NCBI RefSeq assembly: GCF_016424485.1
Contig: NZ_JAELUP010000103.1
Coordinates: 704,686-768,685 of the forward strand
Reading direction: 5' to 3'
Source of the DNA: Paenibacillus roseus
GTDB lineage: Bacteria; Bacillota; Bacilli; Paenibacillales; Paenibacillaceae
DNA length: 64,000 bases
This document shows, one piece after another, positions 7,350 through 16,183 of the stretch (the stretch's first letter is position 1; the number at the start of each line of letters is the position of its first letter). A model generated the notes under the pieces. The model made no database searches, had not been told where the DNA came from, and worked only from the letters and a program-made list of their open reading frames with translations. A program made the position numbers and the translations under genes.

Positions 7350-8228
7350 ATGAGAGGGAAACGATTGATTCGATTGATGGTGGCAGCCTTGCTCCTGTTT
7401 GTATTTGCAGGATGGCAGCTGAAAGCGGAACAGGCTGCGTCCAGCAGGGCAGACTCCGCTTTCAATCCAGAGACAATCCGCCTGTATCACCTGTCGGACG
7501 AGCTGTATCAGCAGAGCCATGAAGGGAATCGACAATTGGCCTATCGGAGCCTGCTAAGACTTGACAGCTTGTCTCGTGTTGCTGAAGTCCGCAAGCAATA
7601 CGGGTCAGATGAGGGCTGGCAGGCAGTGGATGATGTTGCCAAGCGGTTAGAGCAGGTCATTCAGAGTGGCAAGCCGCATGGTCAGCTATGGTTTTACAGC
7701 TCGCAGCTGATGTTGGCTTATGAGGCGCTTGCACAGGATGAACAGGCTTTATGGTTATCATATAAGGAAGTGCTGCAAGAGGATGTACGACGTGTTTTTT
7801 TGGCGTGGAAGCAGCTTGGAAGCCAACATTCTGAGGCCGCGCTGGCCGCGCTCAAGCCGCTTGAAGATCATGTTCAGTTGATTGCGCCTGCGGCTTTAAT
7901 GCAGAGAGAGCCTGCGCTTGTACGGTCGGTGACAGAATCTCTGTCCTATTCTCGTTCGCTATTGCAAGCCGCGGCTACAGGCAGCGCCGATCAGCGCTGG
8001 GCAGAGGCTTCTTTTCAAACGGTATCCGCTGCGATCAATCAATTATTCATCCCACCCGAAGGAGAGGGAGCGGAGCCTGTCTTTACACCAGTGTATCTTG
8101 GGATGCCGTGGCGGTGGACGTTCTTGATCGGGTTTGTGGTTTTATCGGTGCTGACGTACTCCGGATGGCGGAAGTTCAAATACGAGCAGGACCGGATCGT
8201 GCCGAGAACTGGGCTTAACCGGGATTAA
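7350..8228 (+). CDS. ypjB: Sporulation protein YpjB-like, membrane-anchored
   Basis: A 292-residue protein with an N-terminal signal or anchor (hydrophobic residues about 8-22 after RGKRLIRL), a long helical extracytoplasmic part and a C-terminal membrane segment (about 256-276) ending in a basic tail. This layout and its place after ypjA match B. subtilis YpjB, annotated as a sporulation protein. The start is uncertain among ATGs at 7332, 7341 and 7350; 7350 is best spaced from the G tract. The 3' end overlaps the convergent YitT-family gene by 14 bp. Confidence 0.75.
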   Translation: MRGKRLIRLMVAALLLFVFAGWQLKAEQAASSRADSAFNPETIRLYHLSDELYQQSHEGNRQLAYRSLLRLDSLSRVAEVRKQYGSDEGWQAVDDVAKRLEQVIQSGKPHGQLWFYSSQLMLAYEALAQDEQALWLSYKEVLQEDVRRVFLAWKQLGSQHSEAALAALKPLEDHVQLIAPAALMQREPALVRSVTESLSYSRSLLQAAATGSADQRWAEASFQTVSAAINQLFIPPEGEGAEPVFTPVYLGMPWRWTFLIGFVVLSVLTYSGWRKFKYEQDRIVPRTGLNRD

Positions 8229-9078
8229 AGCCTTCGCCCACAACATCGTTGACTTCGCTTATGATCATGAAGGCGGCAGGGTCGACGGTTTTTACAATGG
8301 TTTTGACCACCTGAATTTCATGTCTGCTGACTACACAGTAGACCATATGCTTGTTTCGGCCGGAGTACGCACCCACTGCTGGCAGCAGGGTGACGCCCCG
8401 GTCGATTTCTTTTGTAATACGCTCGGCGACGTGCTCGCCATGATCTGTAATTATCGAAAAGGATTTAACGGAATAGGCGCCTTCCTGAATGAAATCGATG
8501 ATTTTAGAGGCAATAAAAACGGTTACGAGTGTGTACAGCACTTTTTCCTTGGAGATATAAAAGAGTGAGGCTCCTATAATGATGGCATCCATGGTCAATA
8601 TAATCTGCCCGATGCTCCAGCCCCTCTTTTTGGACGCAACTCTGGCGATGATATCCGCGCCGCCGGTTGTGCCGCCAAAACGGAATACAATGCCCAGCCC
8701 GGTACCAAGCACAACTCCTGCATACAGAGCAACCAGTATATAGTCTGAATCTGTCTTAAATGGCTCTAGCCAGCCGTGGTGTATCAGACCCTCAATCAGG
8801 GCAAGAAATACGGTTAATGCACCTGTCCCGATAAAAGTAAGCACCATTGAACGCCAGCCTAGCAGCCGCCAGCCTACAATAAACAGAGGGATGTTGAGCA
8901 GCAGTATCGACAGTGACAGCGGCCAGCCAAGCGCATAATTGAGCAAGACGGCGACGCCGGTCACGCCTCCCTCCATCAGCTTGTTGGGCAGTACAAAGTA
9001 GTGAAGACCGAAAGCATAAATGGCCGTCCCAAGCAAAATGAAAAATATGGAGCGGACGGGATGAATACCTGTTCCCAT
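8215..9078 (-). CDS. ypjC: YitT family membrane protein (YpjC-like, DUF2179 C-terminus)
   Basis: A 287-residue protein with five or six membrane helices in the first 200 residues, the glycine-rich FRFGGTTGGADI motif of the YitT family near residue 135, and a C-terminal cytosolic DUF2179 domain. B. subtilis ypjC occupies the same place between ypjB and ypjD, so orthology is likely; the gene is in the opposite direction to its neighbours here. The start follows GGAGG with an 11-nt gap. Transport function has been suggested for the family but is not established. Confidence 0.85.
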   Translation of the reverse strand: MGTGIHPVRSIFFILLGTAIYAFGLHYFVLPNKLMEGGVTGVAVLLNYALGWPLSLSILLLNIPLFIVGWRLLGWRSMVLTFIGTGALTVFLALIEGLIHHGWLEPFKTDSDYILVALYAGVVLGTGLGIVFRFGGTTGGADIIARVASKKRGWSIGQIILTMDAIIIGASLFYISKEKVLYTLVTVFIASKIIDFIQEGAYSVKSFSIITDHGEHVAERITKEIDRGVTLLPAVGAYSGRNKHMVYCVVSRHEIQVVKTIVKTVDPAAFMIISEVNDVVGEGFNPG

Positions 9079-9247
9079 ATGGTTGTCAACCTCCGTATGC
9101 TGATAAATCGCCGCGGACAGCGCTTTTTTTATCGTGCGCTACTGCCAGCCCGGTTATCCGCATTGGAGGATAAAGTGTTTAGCCATTGTGTTCATCGGCG
9201 CTTTGCGATAACATATGAAGTAATCTGAATGATTACATTTTAAGAGT

Positions 9248-9442
9248 CTATATACGTTCAACTAAAGAAACGAAAGTGAGGTAGCCGAAGTGTTAAAGCA
9301 TTCTGGAGAAGCGAAGCGTTCACCTTTGTTCCCGGATTTCCTCCTTCACTGCTGCTCATTCCAGAAATCCTGGAACAACAGCGATCGGAAGAACCTTTCA
9401 CACGCAGGCTTTGCCTGACATTCATTCGTTCAACTTATATAG
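9248..9442 (+). repeat. Hairpin-forming interspersed repeat, copy B (longest)
   Basis: About 195 bp in the divergent gap between the YitT gene and ypjD. The ends CTATATA (9248-9254) and TATATAG (9436-9442) pair; the apical stem is TGTTCCCGGATTT (9327-9339) with AAATCCTGGAACA (9365-9377), one mismatch. Intermediate arms AAAGCATTCT and AGAACCTTT also pair. The conserved core is shared with copies A (969-1107), C (6496-6567) and a tail at 30376-30398. With this element, nothing else is needed to explain most of the 386-bp gap except promoters. Confidence 0.75.
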
Positions 9443-9464
9443 CGGTCGGGAAGGGATCTAAATC

Positions 9465-9812
9465 ATGACAGATCATAAAGAAAAATCACTCGCTGATATT
9501 CAGCGCGAAGTTGACGCTTATATTGGGCAGTTCAAGGAAGGTTATTTTAGCCCGCTTGCCCTGCTGGCTCGCATGAGCGAGGAAGTCGGAGAGTTGGCTC
9601 GCGAGGTTAATCATACGTACGGAGAAAAGCCCAAGAAGCCTGAGGAAGCGGATAACTCCATCGAGATGGAGCTGGGGGATATATTATTTATTTTGAGTTG
9701 CTTTGCCAATTCTCTGAACATTGATCTGACTGAGGCTCATAATAAAGTGATGAACAAATTCAATACACGGGACGCGAAACGCTGGACCCGCAAAGACACA
9801 GAACAAGCATAA
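9465..9812 (+). CDS. ypjD: MazG-family nucleotide pyrophosphohydrolase (YpjD-like)
   Basis: A 115-residue all-helical enzyme of the MazG superfamily, which hydrolyses nucleoside triphosphates to monophosphate and pyrophosphate. The metal-binding pattern is present: EEVGELARE (about residues 40-48) and ELGDILFIL (about 67-75). B. subtilis YpjD sits at the same place upstream of dapB. The start ATG follows GGAAGGGATC. The hairpin repeat copy B ends 22 bp upstream, so the promoter is probably within or beside it. Confidence 0.88.
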   Translation: MTDHKEKSLADIQREVDAYIGQFKEGYFSPLALLARMSEEVGELAREVNHTYGEKPKKPEEADNSIEMELGDILFILSCFANSLNIDLTEAHNKVMNKFNTRDAKRWTRKDTEQA

Positions 9813-9868
9813 CGTTCGATACATATGCTATACCATCACCTTAGCGCATGTAAGGGAGGATGGTATGG

Positions 9869-10414
9869 ATGAATAGCAAGGAATCGCTAAGAAAAGCCTA
9901 TGAATCCATCCTTTATGGGGATTTTGAACAGGCTGTATATTGGTTTGAACAGGCGATGGAGGGTGAGCCGGACAATCCGGATTACTTCTATCGCTGCTCG
10001 ATTACGTGCTTTCGGAGCGGAAAGCTGCACAAGGCGCTTGTTTATGCCCAGAAGGCTGTGGAACTGGATCATGAGCGGGCGGAATACCACTATCAGTTGC
10101 AGATGGTAGAAGCCAAACTACTGGCCGACAAAGCGGTCAAATTAATGGAACAGCTGCAGCCGGATTATGTTGCGGCTTTGGCAGCGCTGAACGATGCCAT
10201 TGCAAAGGACCCGCTAAGTGGTGAGGCGCTGCTGCTGCTGGGAATCGCCAATGGCAAGCTTGGCAGATATGCCGATGCGGTCCGCAATCTCAGACAGCTC
10301 TTGAAGCTGCATCCGCAGCATGAAGAGGCGGAGCGCCTGTGCAGGGAATACTCCGGCAAGAACAGAGAAGGCATGGCTCCAGCATGGAAACGAATACGAA
10401 AAAGGAACAGGTGA
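9869..10414 (+). CDS. Tetratricopeptide repeat protein
   Basis: A 181-residue cytosolic protein made of TPR-like helix pairs: residues 1-34 (AYESILYGDFEQAVYWFEQA), 35-68 (FYRCSITCFRSGKLHKALVY) and about 105-150 (LAALNDAIAKDPLSGEALLL, GKLGRYADAVRNLRQLLKLH). These repeats usually bind other proteins; the partner is unknown. The start ATG at 9869 is 8 nt after AGGGAGGA; an earlier in-frame ATG at 9860 overlaps that site. It is inserted between ypjD and dapB compared with B. subtilis and probably transcribed with dapB (6-nt gap). Confidence 0.85.
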   Translation: MNSKESLRKAYESILYGDFEQAVYWFEQAMEGEPDNPDYFYRCSITCFRSGKLHKALVYAQKAVELDHERAEYHYQLQMVEAKLLADKAVKLMEQLQPDYVAALAALNDAIAKDPLSGEALLLLGIANGKLGRYADAVRNLRQLLKLHPQHEEAERLCREYSGKNREGMAPAWKRIRKRNR

Positions 10415-10420
10415 TCCATC

Positions 10421-11224
10421 ATGACAGAACGAATTAAAGTTGCCGTTGCTGGCGCAAGCGGACGTATGGGTAGAGAAGTGGTAAAAATGGTGCTGGAGGA
10501 TGAGTCGCTTCAATTGGTAGCAGCTACAGCTTCCAGTGTCGTTGGTATTGATGCCGGCTTGCTTGCTCACAAGCCGGCTTGCGGCGTGGTCGTTAGCGGA
10601 GAGCTGGATGAAGCGCTGGCGAGCACGAAACCGGATGTGCTGGTCGATTTTACGATTCCGAAAGTGGTGTACAGCAATACGATAACGGCGCTCAAGTATA
10701 ACGTCCGTCCGGTTGTTGGTACGACAGGCTTCACCCCGGAGCAGATCGCAGAGCTGGACAAGCTGTGCAAGGAAAAAGAACTGGGCGGGCTGATTGCGCC
10801 TAATTTCTCGATCGGCGCATTGCTGATGATGAAATTTGCCGCCGAAGCGTCTAAATATATGCCGCATCTCGAAATTATCGAATATCATGGCGACCAGAAG
10901 CTGGATGCCCCGTCAGGCACGTCCATCAAGACGGCGGAATTAATTGCAGGTGTTCGCCAGGAACTGCGCCAGGGAAACCCGAAAGAAGAGGAAATTCTTG
11001 AAGGCGCGCGCGGTGGCTACTACAATGGGTTCCGCATACATAGCGTTCGTTTGCCGGGTGTTTTTGCCCAGCAGGAAGTGGTGTTCGGCGGCTATGGCCA
11101 AACGCTGAAAATCCGGCATGATTCGTATGAGCGCGCGGGCTATATGCCGGGCGTGAATACCGCGGTGAAGAAAGTAATGACCTATTCAGGGATGATATAT
11201 GGTTTTGAGCATTTGATGGACTAG
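10421..11224 (+). CDS. dapB: 4-hydroxy-tetrahydrodipicolinate reductase
   Basis: A 267-residue enzyme of the lysine/diaminopimelate pathway, reducing the DapA product to tetrahydrodipicolinate with NAD(P)H; this feeds the cell wall and spore dipicolinate. The dinucleotide motif GASGRMG is at residues 10-16, and the catalytic segment EYHGDQKLDAPSGT (about residues 154-167) holds the conserved His, Lys and the substrate-binding loop. Length is normal. First of a run of closely spaced genes dapB-mgsA-bshB1. Confidence 0.96.
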   Translation: MTERIKVAVAGASGRMGREVVKMVLEDESLQLVAATASSVVGIDAGLLAHKPACGVVVSGELDEALASTKPDVLVDFTIPKVVYSNTITALKYNVRPVVGTTGFTPEQIAELDKLCKEKELGGLIAPNFSIGALLMMKFAAEASKYMPHLEIIEYHGDQKLDAPSGTSIKTAELIAGVRQELRQGNPKEEEILEGARGGYYNGFRIHSVRLPGVFAQQEVVFGGYGQTLKIRHDSYERAGYMPGVNTAVKKVMTYSGMIYGFEHLMD

Positions 11225-11251
11225 CACAGGAATTTTAGGGGGCAACCAGCG

Positions 11252-11671
11252 ATGAATATAGCATTTATAGCACATGATCGCAAAAAAGATGAAATGGTCA
11301 ATTTTGTCATTGCTTATGAAACGGCATTTGAACATCATCAATTATATTCTACCGGGACAACGGGTACAAGAATAATGGAGCAGACGGGCTTGCAAATTCA
11401 CAGATTCATGTCTGGCCCGCTTGGCGGCGATCAGCAGATCGGGGCGCTGGTAGCGCAAAATGAGATGGATCTGATCATCTTCCTCCGTGATCCGCTGATG
11501 GCGCAGCCGCATGAACCGGATATTATTGCCCTGCTTCGCTTGTGCGATGTTCAAGGCATTCCCGTTGCGACGAACATCGCCACTGCCGAACTGCTTGTCA
11601 GGGCGCTGCAGCGCGGAGATTTTGCCTGGAGGGAGCTTGTCCATAAATATAAGCCGGGTGAGTCGCAATGA
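11252..11671 (+). CDS. mgsA: Methylglyoxal synthase
   Basis: A 139-residue cytosolic enzyme that converts dihydroxyacetone phosphate to methylglyoxal and phosphate, a relief route when sugar phosphates accumulate. Family signatures are visible: AHDRKKDEM near the N-terminus, GTTGTRI (about residues 36-42) and the phosphate-binding SGPLGGDQQIGA (about 53-64). It lies 27 nt after dapB and overlaps bshB1 by 4 nt (ATGA). The same order occurs in B. subtilis. Confidence 0.95.
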   Translation: MNIAFIAHDRKKDEMVNFVIAYETAFEHHQLYSTGTTGTRIMEQTGLQIHRFMSGPLGGDQQIGALVAQNEMDLIIFLRDPLMAQPHEPDIIALLRLCDVQGIPVATNIATAELLVRALQRGDFAWRELVHKYKPGESQ

Positions 11672-12369
11672 ATCCGGTTCAAATTGATCTGCTTGCGTTT
11701 GGCGCCCATCCTGACGATGTTGAAATCGGCATGAGCGGGACCATCGCGAAGCATGTCGCTGCAGGATTCAAAGTCGGCATTTGCGATCTGACGGAGGCGG
11801 AGATGTCCTCCAACGGTACTGTTGAGCTTCGCCGGGAGGAAGCGGCTAACGCTTCCGCTGTATTGGGACTTTCCTATAGAAGCTGTCTCAAGCTCCCGGA
11901 TCGGGGCTTGACCGGCAGCCCGGAGCAAATCGCCGCGGTTGTAGCGGAGATTCGCAGGGTGAAGCCGCGGATTGTGTTTGCACCGTATTGGGATGACCGT
12001 CATCCCGACCATAATGCATGCAGCCGACTGATTGAAGAGGCCGTGTTCAACGCCAAGCTGCGCCGTTATATGCCGGAACTGCCGGCACATCCAATTGAGC
12101 AGCTCATTTTTTATTATATTAATGATGTGAAGGACGCAGGTCTGGTTGTCGATGTCAGCCCATTTTATCCCGTCAAGCGCAGCGCGTTAAGCGCCTACCG
12201 GTCCCAATTTACCGCGCCGTCCGGCGGCAATGACCAGGTTGCGACCCCGCTGACACAGGGCTATTTGGAAAATGTCGAGGCCCGCGACCGGATATTGGGC
12301 GCCTCAAAGCAGATGTCTTATGCGGAAGGCTTTATTATCAAGCGTCCGCTGATAGTTGATTTCTTCTAA
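11668..12369 (+). CDS. bshB1: Bacillithiol biosynthesis deacetylase BshB1
   Basis: A 233-residue zinc deacetylase of the PIG-L/LmbE family that removes acetate from GlcNAc-malate, the second step of bacillithiol synthesis. The zinc-binding motif AHPDD is at residues 13-17 and the later DDRHPDH segment (about 110-116) supplies another ligand. Start overlaps mgsA by 4 nt, implying coupled translation. BshA follows 35 nt downstream, so two of three pathway enzymes are adjacent; BshC is not in the window. Confidence 0.95.
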   Translation: MNPVQIDLLAFGAHPDDVEIGMSGTIAKHVAAGFKVGICDLTEAEMSSNGTVELRREEAANASAVLGLSYRSCLKLPDRGLTGSPEQIAAVVAEIRRVKPRIVFAPYWDDRHPDHNACSRLIEEAVFNAKLRRYMPELPAHPIEQLIFYYINDVKDAGLVVDVSPFYPVKRSALSAYRSQFTAPSGGNDQVATPLTQGYLENVEARDRILGASKQMSYAEGFIIKRPLIVDFF

Positions 12370-12404
12370 ATTTATATAGAGTATTTCGAATCGGGGGGCA
12401 CACA

Positions 12405-13565
12405 ATGAGACCGATGAAAATCGGCATTACCTGTTATCCGACGCTTGGCGGATCAGGGGTTGTCGCAACGGAGCTTGGCAAGCTGCTTGCGGAAAAGGGC
12501 CATGAAATTCATTTTATTACGCATAGCATCCCTTTCCGGCTAGGACAATTTCATAAAAATATCTATTATCATGAGGTTGAAGTTAACGATTACTATGTAT
12601 TCCGTTACCCGCCTTATGATATTTCTTTAGCCAGCAAGATGGCCCAGGTTGCCAAAATGCAGCAGCTTGATCTGCTGCATGTCCACTATGCGGTGCCGCA
12701 TGCCATCTGCGCGTTCCTGGCCAAGCAGATGATGGATCGCGATTTGAAGACCGTCACGACTCTGCACGGTACGGATATTACAGTTCTGGCGCAGGATGAA
12801 TCGCTCAAGGATTTGATTCGGCTGGCAATCCGGGAAAGCGACGCAGTAACCGCAGTCTCCCAGGACTTGATCAAGGAAACCCGAGAGCTGCTGGATATTA
12901 CAGAGCCGATTGATCTGACTTACAATTTTGTTGATAAGCGGGTTTATTACCCGCGCGACATTGGCACCTTGAGAAAGGACTATGCTTCAGACAACGAGAA
13001 AATTGTGATGCACATCTCCAACTTCCGTCCGGTAAAACGAGTCAGTGATGTCGTGGATACTTTCGCGAAGCTGAATGAGAAAGTCCCCTCCAAGCTGCTG
13101 CTTGTAGGCGAAGGGCCGGAGTTGTCCAAGATTCAATGTAAAATCAATAATATGGGGTTGGAGAACAAGGTTCATTTCCTCGGGAAGCAGGATGATGTCG
13201 CCCAGGTCATATCGATTGCTGATCTGATGCTGCTTCCGTCAGAGAAGGAAAGCTTCGGGCTGGTGGCTCTGGAAGCGATGGCGTGCGGCGTTCCAACCAT
13301 CGGCTCGATAGCCGGAGGGATACCGGAGCTGGTCTCGCACGGAGAAACAGGCTATCTCGCGCCGATCGGAGATACGGAGAAGATGGCCGAATATGCCGTT
13401 CAACTGCTCTCGGACCCGAAGCTGTATGCCAAGGTCAAAGAAGCATGCCTGCACCGTGCCCGCACCCGGTTCTGCAATGACTTGATTACCGCGGAATATG
13501 AGCGCATTTATTACCGGGTACTCGGTCTGGAAGCGCCGGTTGCAGTAGAGGCAAGCAGTGAGTAA
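12405..13565 (+). CDS. bshA: N-acetyl-alpha-D-glucosaminyl L-malate synthase
   Basis: A 386-residue GT4-family retaining glycosyltransferase that joins UDP-GlcNAc to L-malate, the first bacillithiol step. The N-terminal half has the glycine loop GGSGVVATELG (about residues 13-23) and the C-terminal half the nucleotide-sugar motif EKESFGLVALEAMACG (about 281-296), with Glu residues expected at the active site. The start at 12405 follows GGGGGG; a second in-frame ATG three codons later is possible. The 3' end overlaps cca by 8 nt. Confidence 0.95.
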   Translation: MRPMKIGITCYPTLGGSGVVATELGKLLAEKGHEIHFITHSIPFRLGQFHKNIYYHEVEVNDYYVFRYPPYDISLASKMAQVAKMQQLDLLHVHYAVPHAICAFLAKQMMDRDLKTVTTLHGTDITVLAQDESLKDLIRLAIRESDAVTAVSQDLIKETRELLDITEPIDLTYNFVDKRVYYPRDIGTLRKDYASDNEKIVMHISNFRPVKRVSDVVDTFAKLNEKVPSKLLLVGEGPELSKIQCKINNMGLENKVHFLGKQDDVAQVISIADLMLLPSEKESFGLVALEAMACGVPTIGSIAGGIPELVSHGETGYLAPIGDTEKMAEYAVQLLSDPKLYAKVKEACLHRARTRFCNDLITAEYERIYYRVLGLEAPVAVEASSE

Positions 13566-14892
13566 CAAGCCGGAGCCGGAAGTGCTTGGTCACCCGCTTT
13601 TCCGCTCTGCCTTGCCAGTCATACAAAAACTCACCGTGCATCATTATGAAGCTGTGTTCGTTGGGGGTTGCGTCCGCGATGCGCTGGCTGGAAGAGACAT
13701 CGCTGATATTGATATCGCGACCGCGGCTACCCCGGAGCAGGTGCTGGAACTGTTCGACCATGTCGCCCCAACCGGATTGCAGCACGGGACAGTGACGGTT
13801 ATTATGGGAGGAAAAGGGTACGAGGTGACGACGTTCCGCAAGGAGTCGGCTTATGAAGCGTTCCGCAAGCCCTCCAGTGTGGAATTCATCTCTGATTTGA
13901 ACGAGGATTTGCGCCGCCGTGATTTTACGGTTAATGCGATGGCGATGAGTGAGGATGGGAAGCTGATCGATCCGTTCGGAGGACAAGCAGATCTTCGGCG
14001 GGGGCTTATACGCTGTGTCGGAGATGCGGATGCCCGGCTGCAGGAGGACGCGCTGAGGATGCTGAGGGGCCTTCGCTTTGCAGCGGATTACGGTTTTGGG
14101 CAGGAGGGGATCGAGCCGTCTACATGGGCAGCAATTCTCCGGCATGGCAGTCTGCTCCGGCACATTGCAATGGAGCGGGTCGGGGTGGAACTGCACAAGA
14201 TGATCAAGGGACCTCATCCGGATTGGGCCGTGCAGTTGCTGCTTGAGAGCAGGCTGCTGGAAAATACGAAGGAAAAGCTGCCGCTCACAGCTGGTAATAT
14301 TCCCGTTGCCTGGATGGGACCGTCGCAAGGGGAACAGCCTAGTGAGGTGCTGCTGGAACCGATTGATTCCGCCAGCTGCCGCTGGGCGGCGCTTTGCATC
14401 TCTTTTGGACTCAATCCCGAGACTTCCAGATCATTGTTTCAGGCGCTGCGCTATTCCCGGCAGCAATCCGATGAAATCGTCTCGATCATTGCTCTGCACC
14501 GCCGAACAGTAAATTTGGTTGTCTCTCAATCCCATTTGGAAGGAGACCTCCTTGCCGAGAATTGGACCCGGATTACGCTGGAGATGGGTAAGGAAGCATC
14601 ACAATTTTGGCTCGAAATGATCGAACAGGCGCCATGGCTGTTGGAGGGAGACGAGACTCGTTCGCTAGTCGTCTTGTTGCGCAGGTTGTGGTCCGAGCTT
14701 CCGGTCAGGGAGCTTCAGCAGCTTGCGGTTAATGGCGGAGACATCTTGTCGGATGTTCGTGTAAAAGGCGGTCCATGGCTGAAAAATCTGCTTTTTGAAT
14801 TGCTGCTGGATGTGGCGCTGGGCAGACTGCCCAATGAAAAGAAGGCCCTCTTGCAGCAGGTACGCAGAAAGCTGGAAAAGGAGCAATCATGA
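13558..14892 (+). CDS. cca: CCA-adding tRNA nucleotidyltransferase
   Basis: A 444-residue class II nucleotidyltransferase that builds or repairs the 3' CCA end of tRNA. Domains: head with GGCVRDAL (about residues 37-44) and the metal-binding DIDIATAA pair, neck with RRRDFTVNAMAM, and RLQEDALRMLRGLRFAADYGF split across the body (about 160-182). The start is GTG at 13558 inside the end of bshA, and its end overlaps birA by 4 nt, so bshA-cca-birA is one unit. The C-terminal third is the poorly conserved tail domain. Confidence 0.95.
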   Translation: MSNKPEPEVLGHPLFRSALPVIQKLTVHHYEAVFVGGCVRDALAGRDIADIDIATAATPEQVLELFDHVAPTGLQHGTVTVIMGGKGYEVTTFRKESAYEAFRKPSSVEFISDLNEDLRRRDFTVNAMAMSEDGKLIDPFGGQADLRRGLIRCVGDADARLQEDALRMLRGLRFAADYGFGQEGIEPSTWAAILRHGSLLRHIAMERVGVELHKMIKGPHPDWAVQLLLESRLLENTKEKLPLTAGNIPVAWMGPSQGEQPSEVLLEPIDSASCRWAALCISFGLNPETSRSLFQALRYSRQQSDEIVSIIALHRRTVNLVVSQSHLEGDLLAENWTRITLEMGKEASQFWLEMIEQAPWLLEGDETRSLVVLLRRLWSELPVRELQQLAVNGGDILSDVRVKGGPWLKNLLFELLLDVALGRLPNEKKALLQQVRRKLEKEQS

Positions 14893-15869
14893 GTGACGAA
14901 TTGTTAAGCATGTTTCTGGATAAAGAAGGGGAGTTTCTCTCCGGCGAGGCTATAAGCAAGGAGCTGAATGTCAGCCGTACTGCCGTATGGAAGAAAATCC
15001 GCAAATTGGAGGAGCAAGGTTACCTTTTTGAGGCTTCGCGCAAGCTTGGCTATAAGCTGATATCAGTGCCTGACAGGCTGAGTGCCATCGGAATGCGGAG
15101 TGTTCTTGGTACGGACAGATTTGGCAGACAGTTGCATCTTTACGAAGCTGTGGATTCTACGCAAACGGTGTTGCGCAAGCTTGCCGAGGAAGGCGCGCCT
15201 GAGGGGACGCTTGTCATTGCCGAACAGCAGCTTCAGGGCCGCGGACGGATGGGACGAACCTGGGAATCTCCCAAGGGCAAAGGCATATGGATGAGTCTGT
15301 TGTTGCGTCCTAATCTCGCGATCCATTACAGCCCGCAGCTAACCTTGTTGATTGCAGTAGCGCTGTGCCGCTCGTTGCGACAGTCAACCGGCTTGCCAAT
15401 AGGCATCAAGTGGCCGAATGACCTGCTCGTAGAACGCAAAAAGATCAGCGGTATTTTGCTGGAGTCAACAGCTGAGGAGGAGCGGCTGAACTATATTTTG
15501 GCTGGCATCGGCATTAGTGTGAATCTGGAAGAAGAGGACTATCCGGCGGAATTGCTGGACAAGGCCATTTCGCTTCGAATGCTGCTTGGCAGAAAGCTGG
15601 ACCGGACAACTCTGATCGCACACTTTTTGAAAGAGCTTGAGCACCTGTATGACATTTATTTGCGGGAAGGGTTTGCTTCGGTCCGTACGCTGTGGGAGGC
15701 CCTCGCAGTTTCTCTTCATCAACGGGTAACATTGACGACACCGCAGGGCGTTATTGAAGGCGTTCCGGTCGGTCTGGAGGAAAACGGAGCATTGCTCGTG
15801 CAACTGGATGACGGTCAACTGAAGCCGGTTTTTTCTGCAGAAATGGGATTGCCGGACTCCGTTTCATAG
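14889..15869 (+). CDS. birA: Bifunctional biotin protein ligase / biotin operon repressor
   Basis: A 326-residue protein. The N-terminal 65 residues form a winged helix (SGEAISKELNVSRTAVWKKI) for DNA binding; the central domain carries the biotinoyl-AMP loop GRGRMGRTW (about residues 116-124), GIWMSLLL and KWPNDL (about 176-181); a C-terminal SH3-like domain follows. It attaches biotin to acetyl-CoA carboxylase and, with biotinoyl-AMP, represses biotin genes. Start overlaps cca by 4 nt. Confidence 0.95.
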   Translation: MSDELLSMFLDKEGEFLSGEAISKELNVSRTAVWKKIRKLEEQGYLFEASRKLGYKLISVPDRLSAIGMRSVLGTDRFGRQLHLYEAVDSTQTVLRKLAEEGAPEGTLVIAEQQLQGRGRMGRTWESPKGKGIWMSLLLRPNLAIHYSPQLTLLIAVALCRSLRQSTGLPIGIKWPNDLLVERKKISGILLESTAEEERLNYILAGIGISVNLEEEDYPAELLDKAISLRMLLGRKLDRTTLIAHFLKELEHLYDIYLREGFASVRTLWEALAVSLHQRVTLTTPQGVIEGVPVGLEENGALLVQLDDGQLKPVFSAEMGLPDSVS

Positions 15870-15887
15870 ACGGAGTTCTTTTTTTTT
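15854..15887 (+). terminator. Intrinsic terminator overlapping the end of birA
   Basis: GGACTCCGT (15854-15862) pairs with ACGGAGTTC (15870-15878, one G-T pair), followed by nine T residues. The birA stop codon lies in the loop. Confidence 0.88.
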
Positions 15888-15944
15888 GCTAAAATAGGGT
15901 TGCCTAAATGATTATGTGTCTAAATTATGGCTCACAGTTGCTTG

Positions 15945-16152
15945 TTAATAAGGCTGAGAGACAGTATCCGCAAGAACGGAACTGTACTTGTTTTAGCCGG
16001 AGCAGGCGAGTGTAAGGCTGCCAGTTTGACATGATCCATAAGCATGGCGTATTCTGCTCTGAGCCGTTGGGACCGAGACAGAAGGAAGCTCGCACAAACG
16101 AAGTTCCTTTTTGGTTTAGGGACCTTTTTAGCAGCGGCTAAAAGGTTTTTTT
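15945..16152 (+). promoter_or_regulatory. Structured leader of panBCD with terminator; candidate pan-motif RNA
   Basis: Two elaborate hairpins are followed by an intrinsic terminator 32 nt before panB. Hairpin 1: GGCT (15952-15955) with AGCC (15995-15998), then ACAGT-AT-CCG against CGG-A-ACTGT (15961-15985), leaving bulged A residues. Hairpin 2: GAGCAG (16000-16005) with CTGCTC (16054-16059). Terminator: CCTTTTTAGC (16123-16132) with GCTAAAAGG (16137-16145) and seven T. The pan motif known upstream of panB genes in Firmicutes has paired hairpins with bulged A residues; I infer that identity from the location and shape, not an alignment. It has no T-box or TPP conserved core. Confidence 0.5.
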
Positions 16153-16183
16153 GTGCATCCTATACTTAAAGGGAGTTGAACGT

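Noticed and set aside
15945..16152. TPP riboswitch or T-box in the panB leader
   Set aside because: A GGCTGAGAG string recalls the TPP core but the second conserved half is absent; the T-box consensus is absent too.
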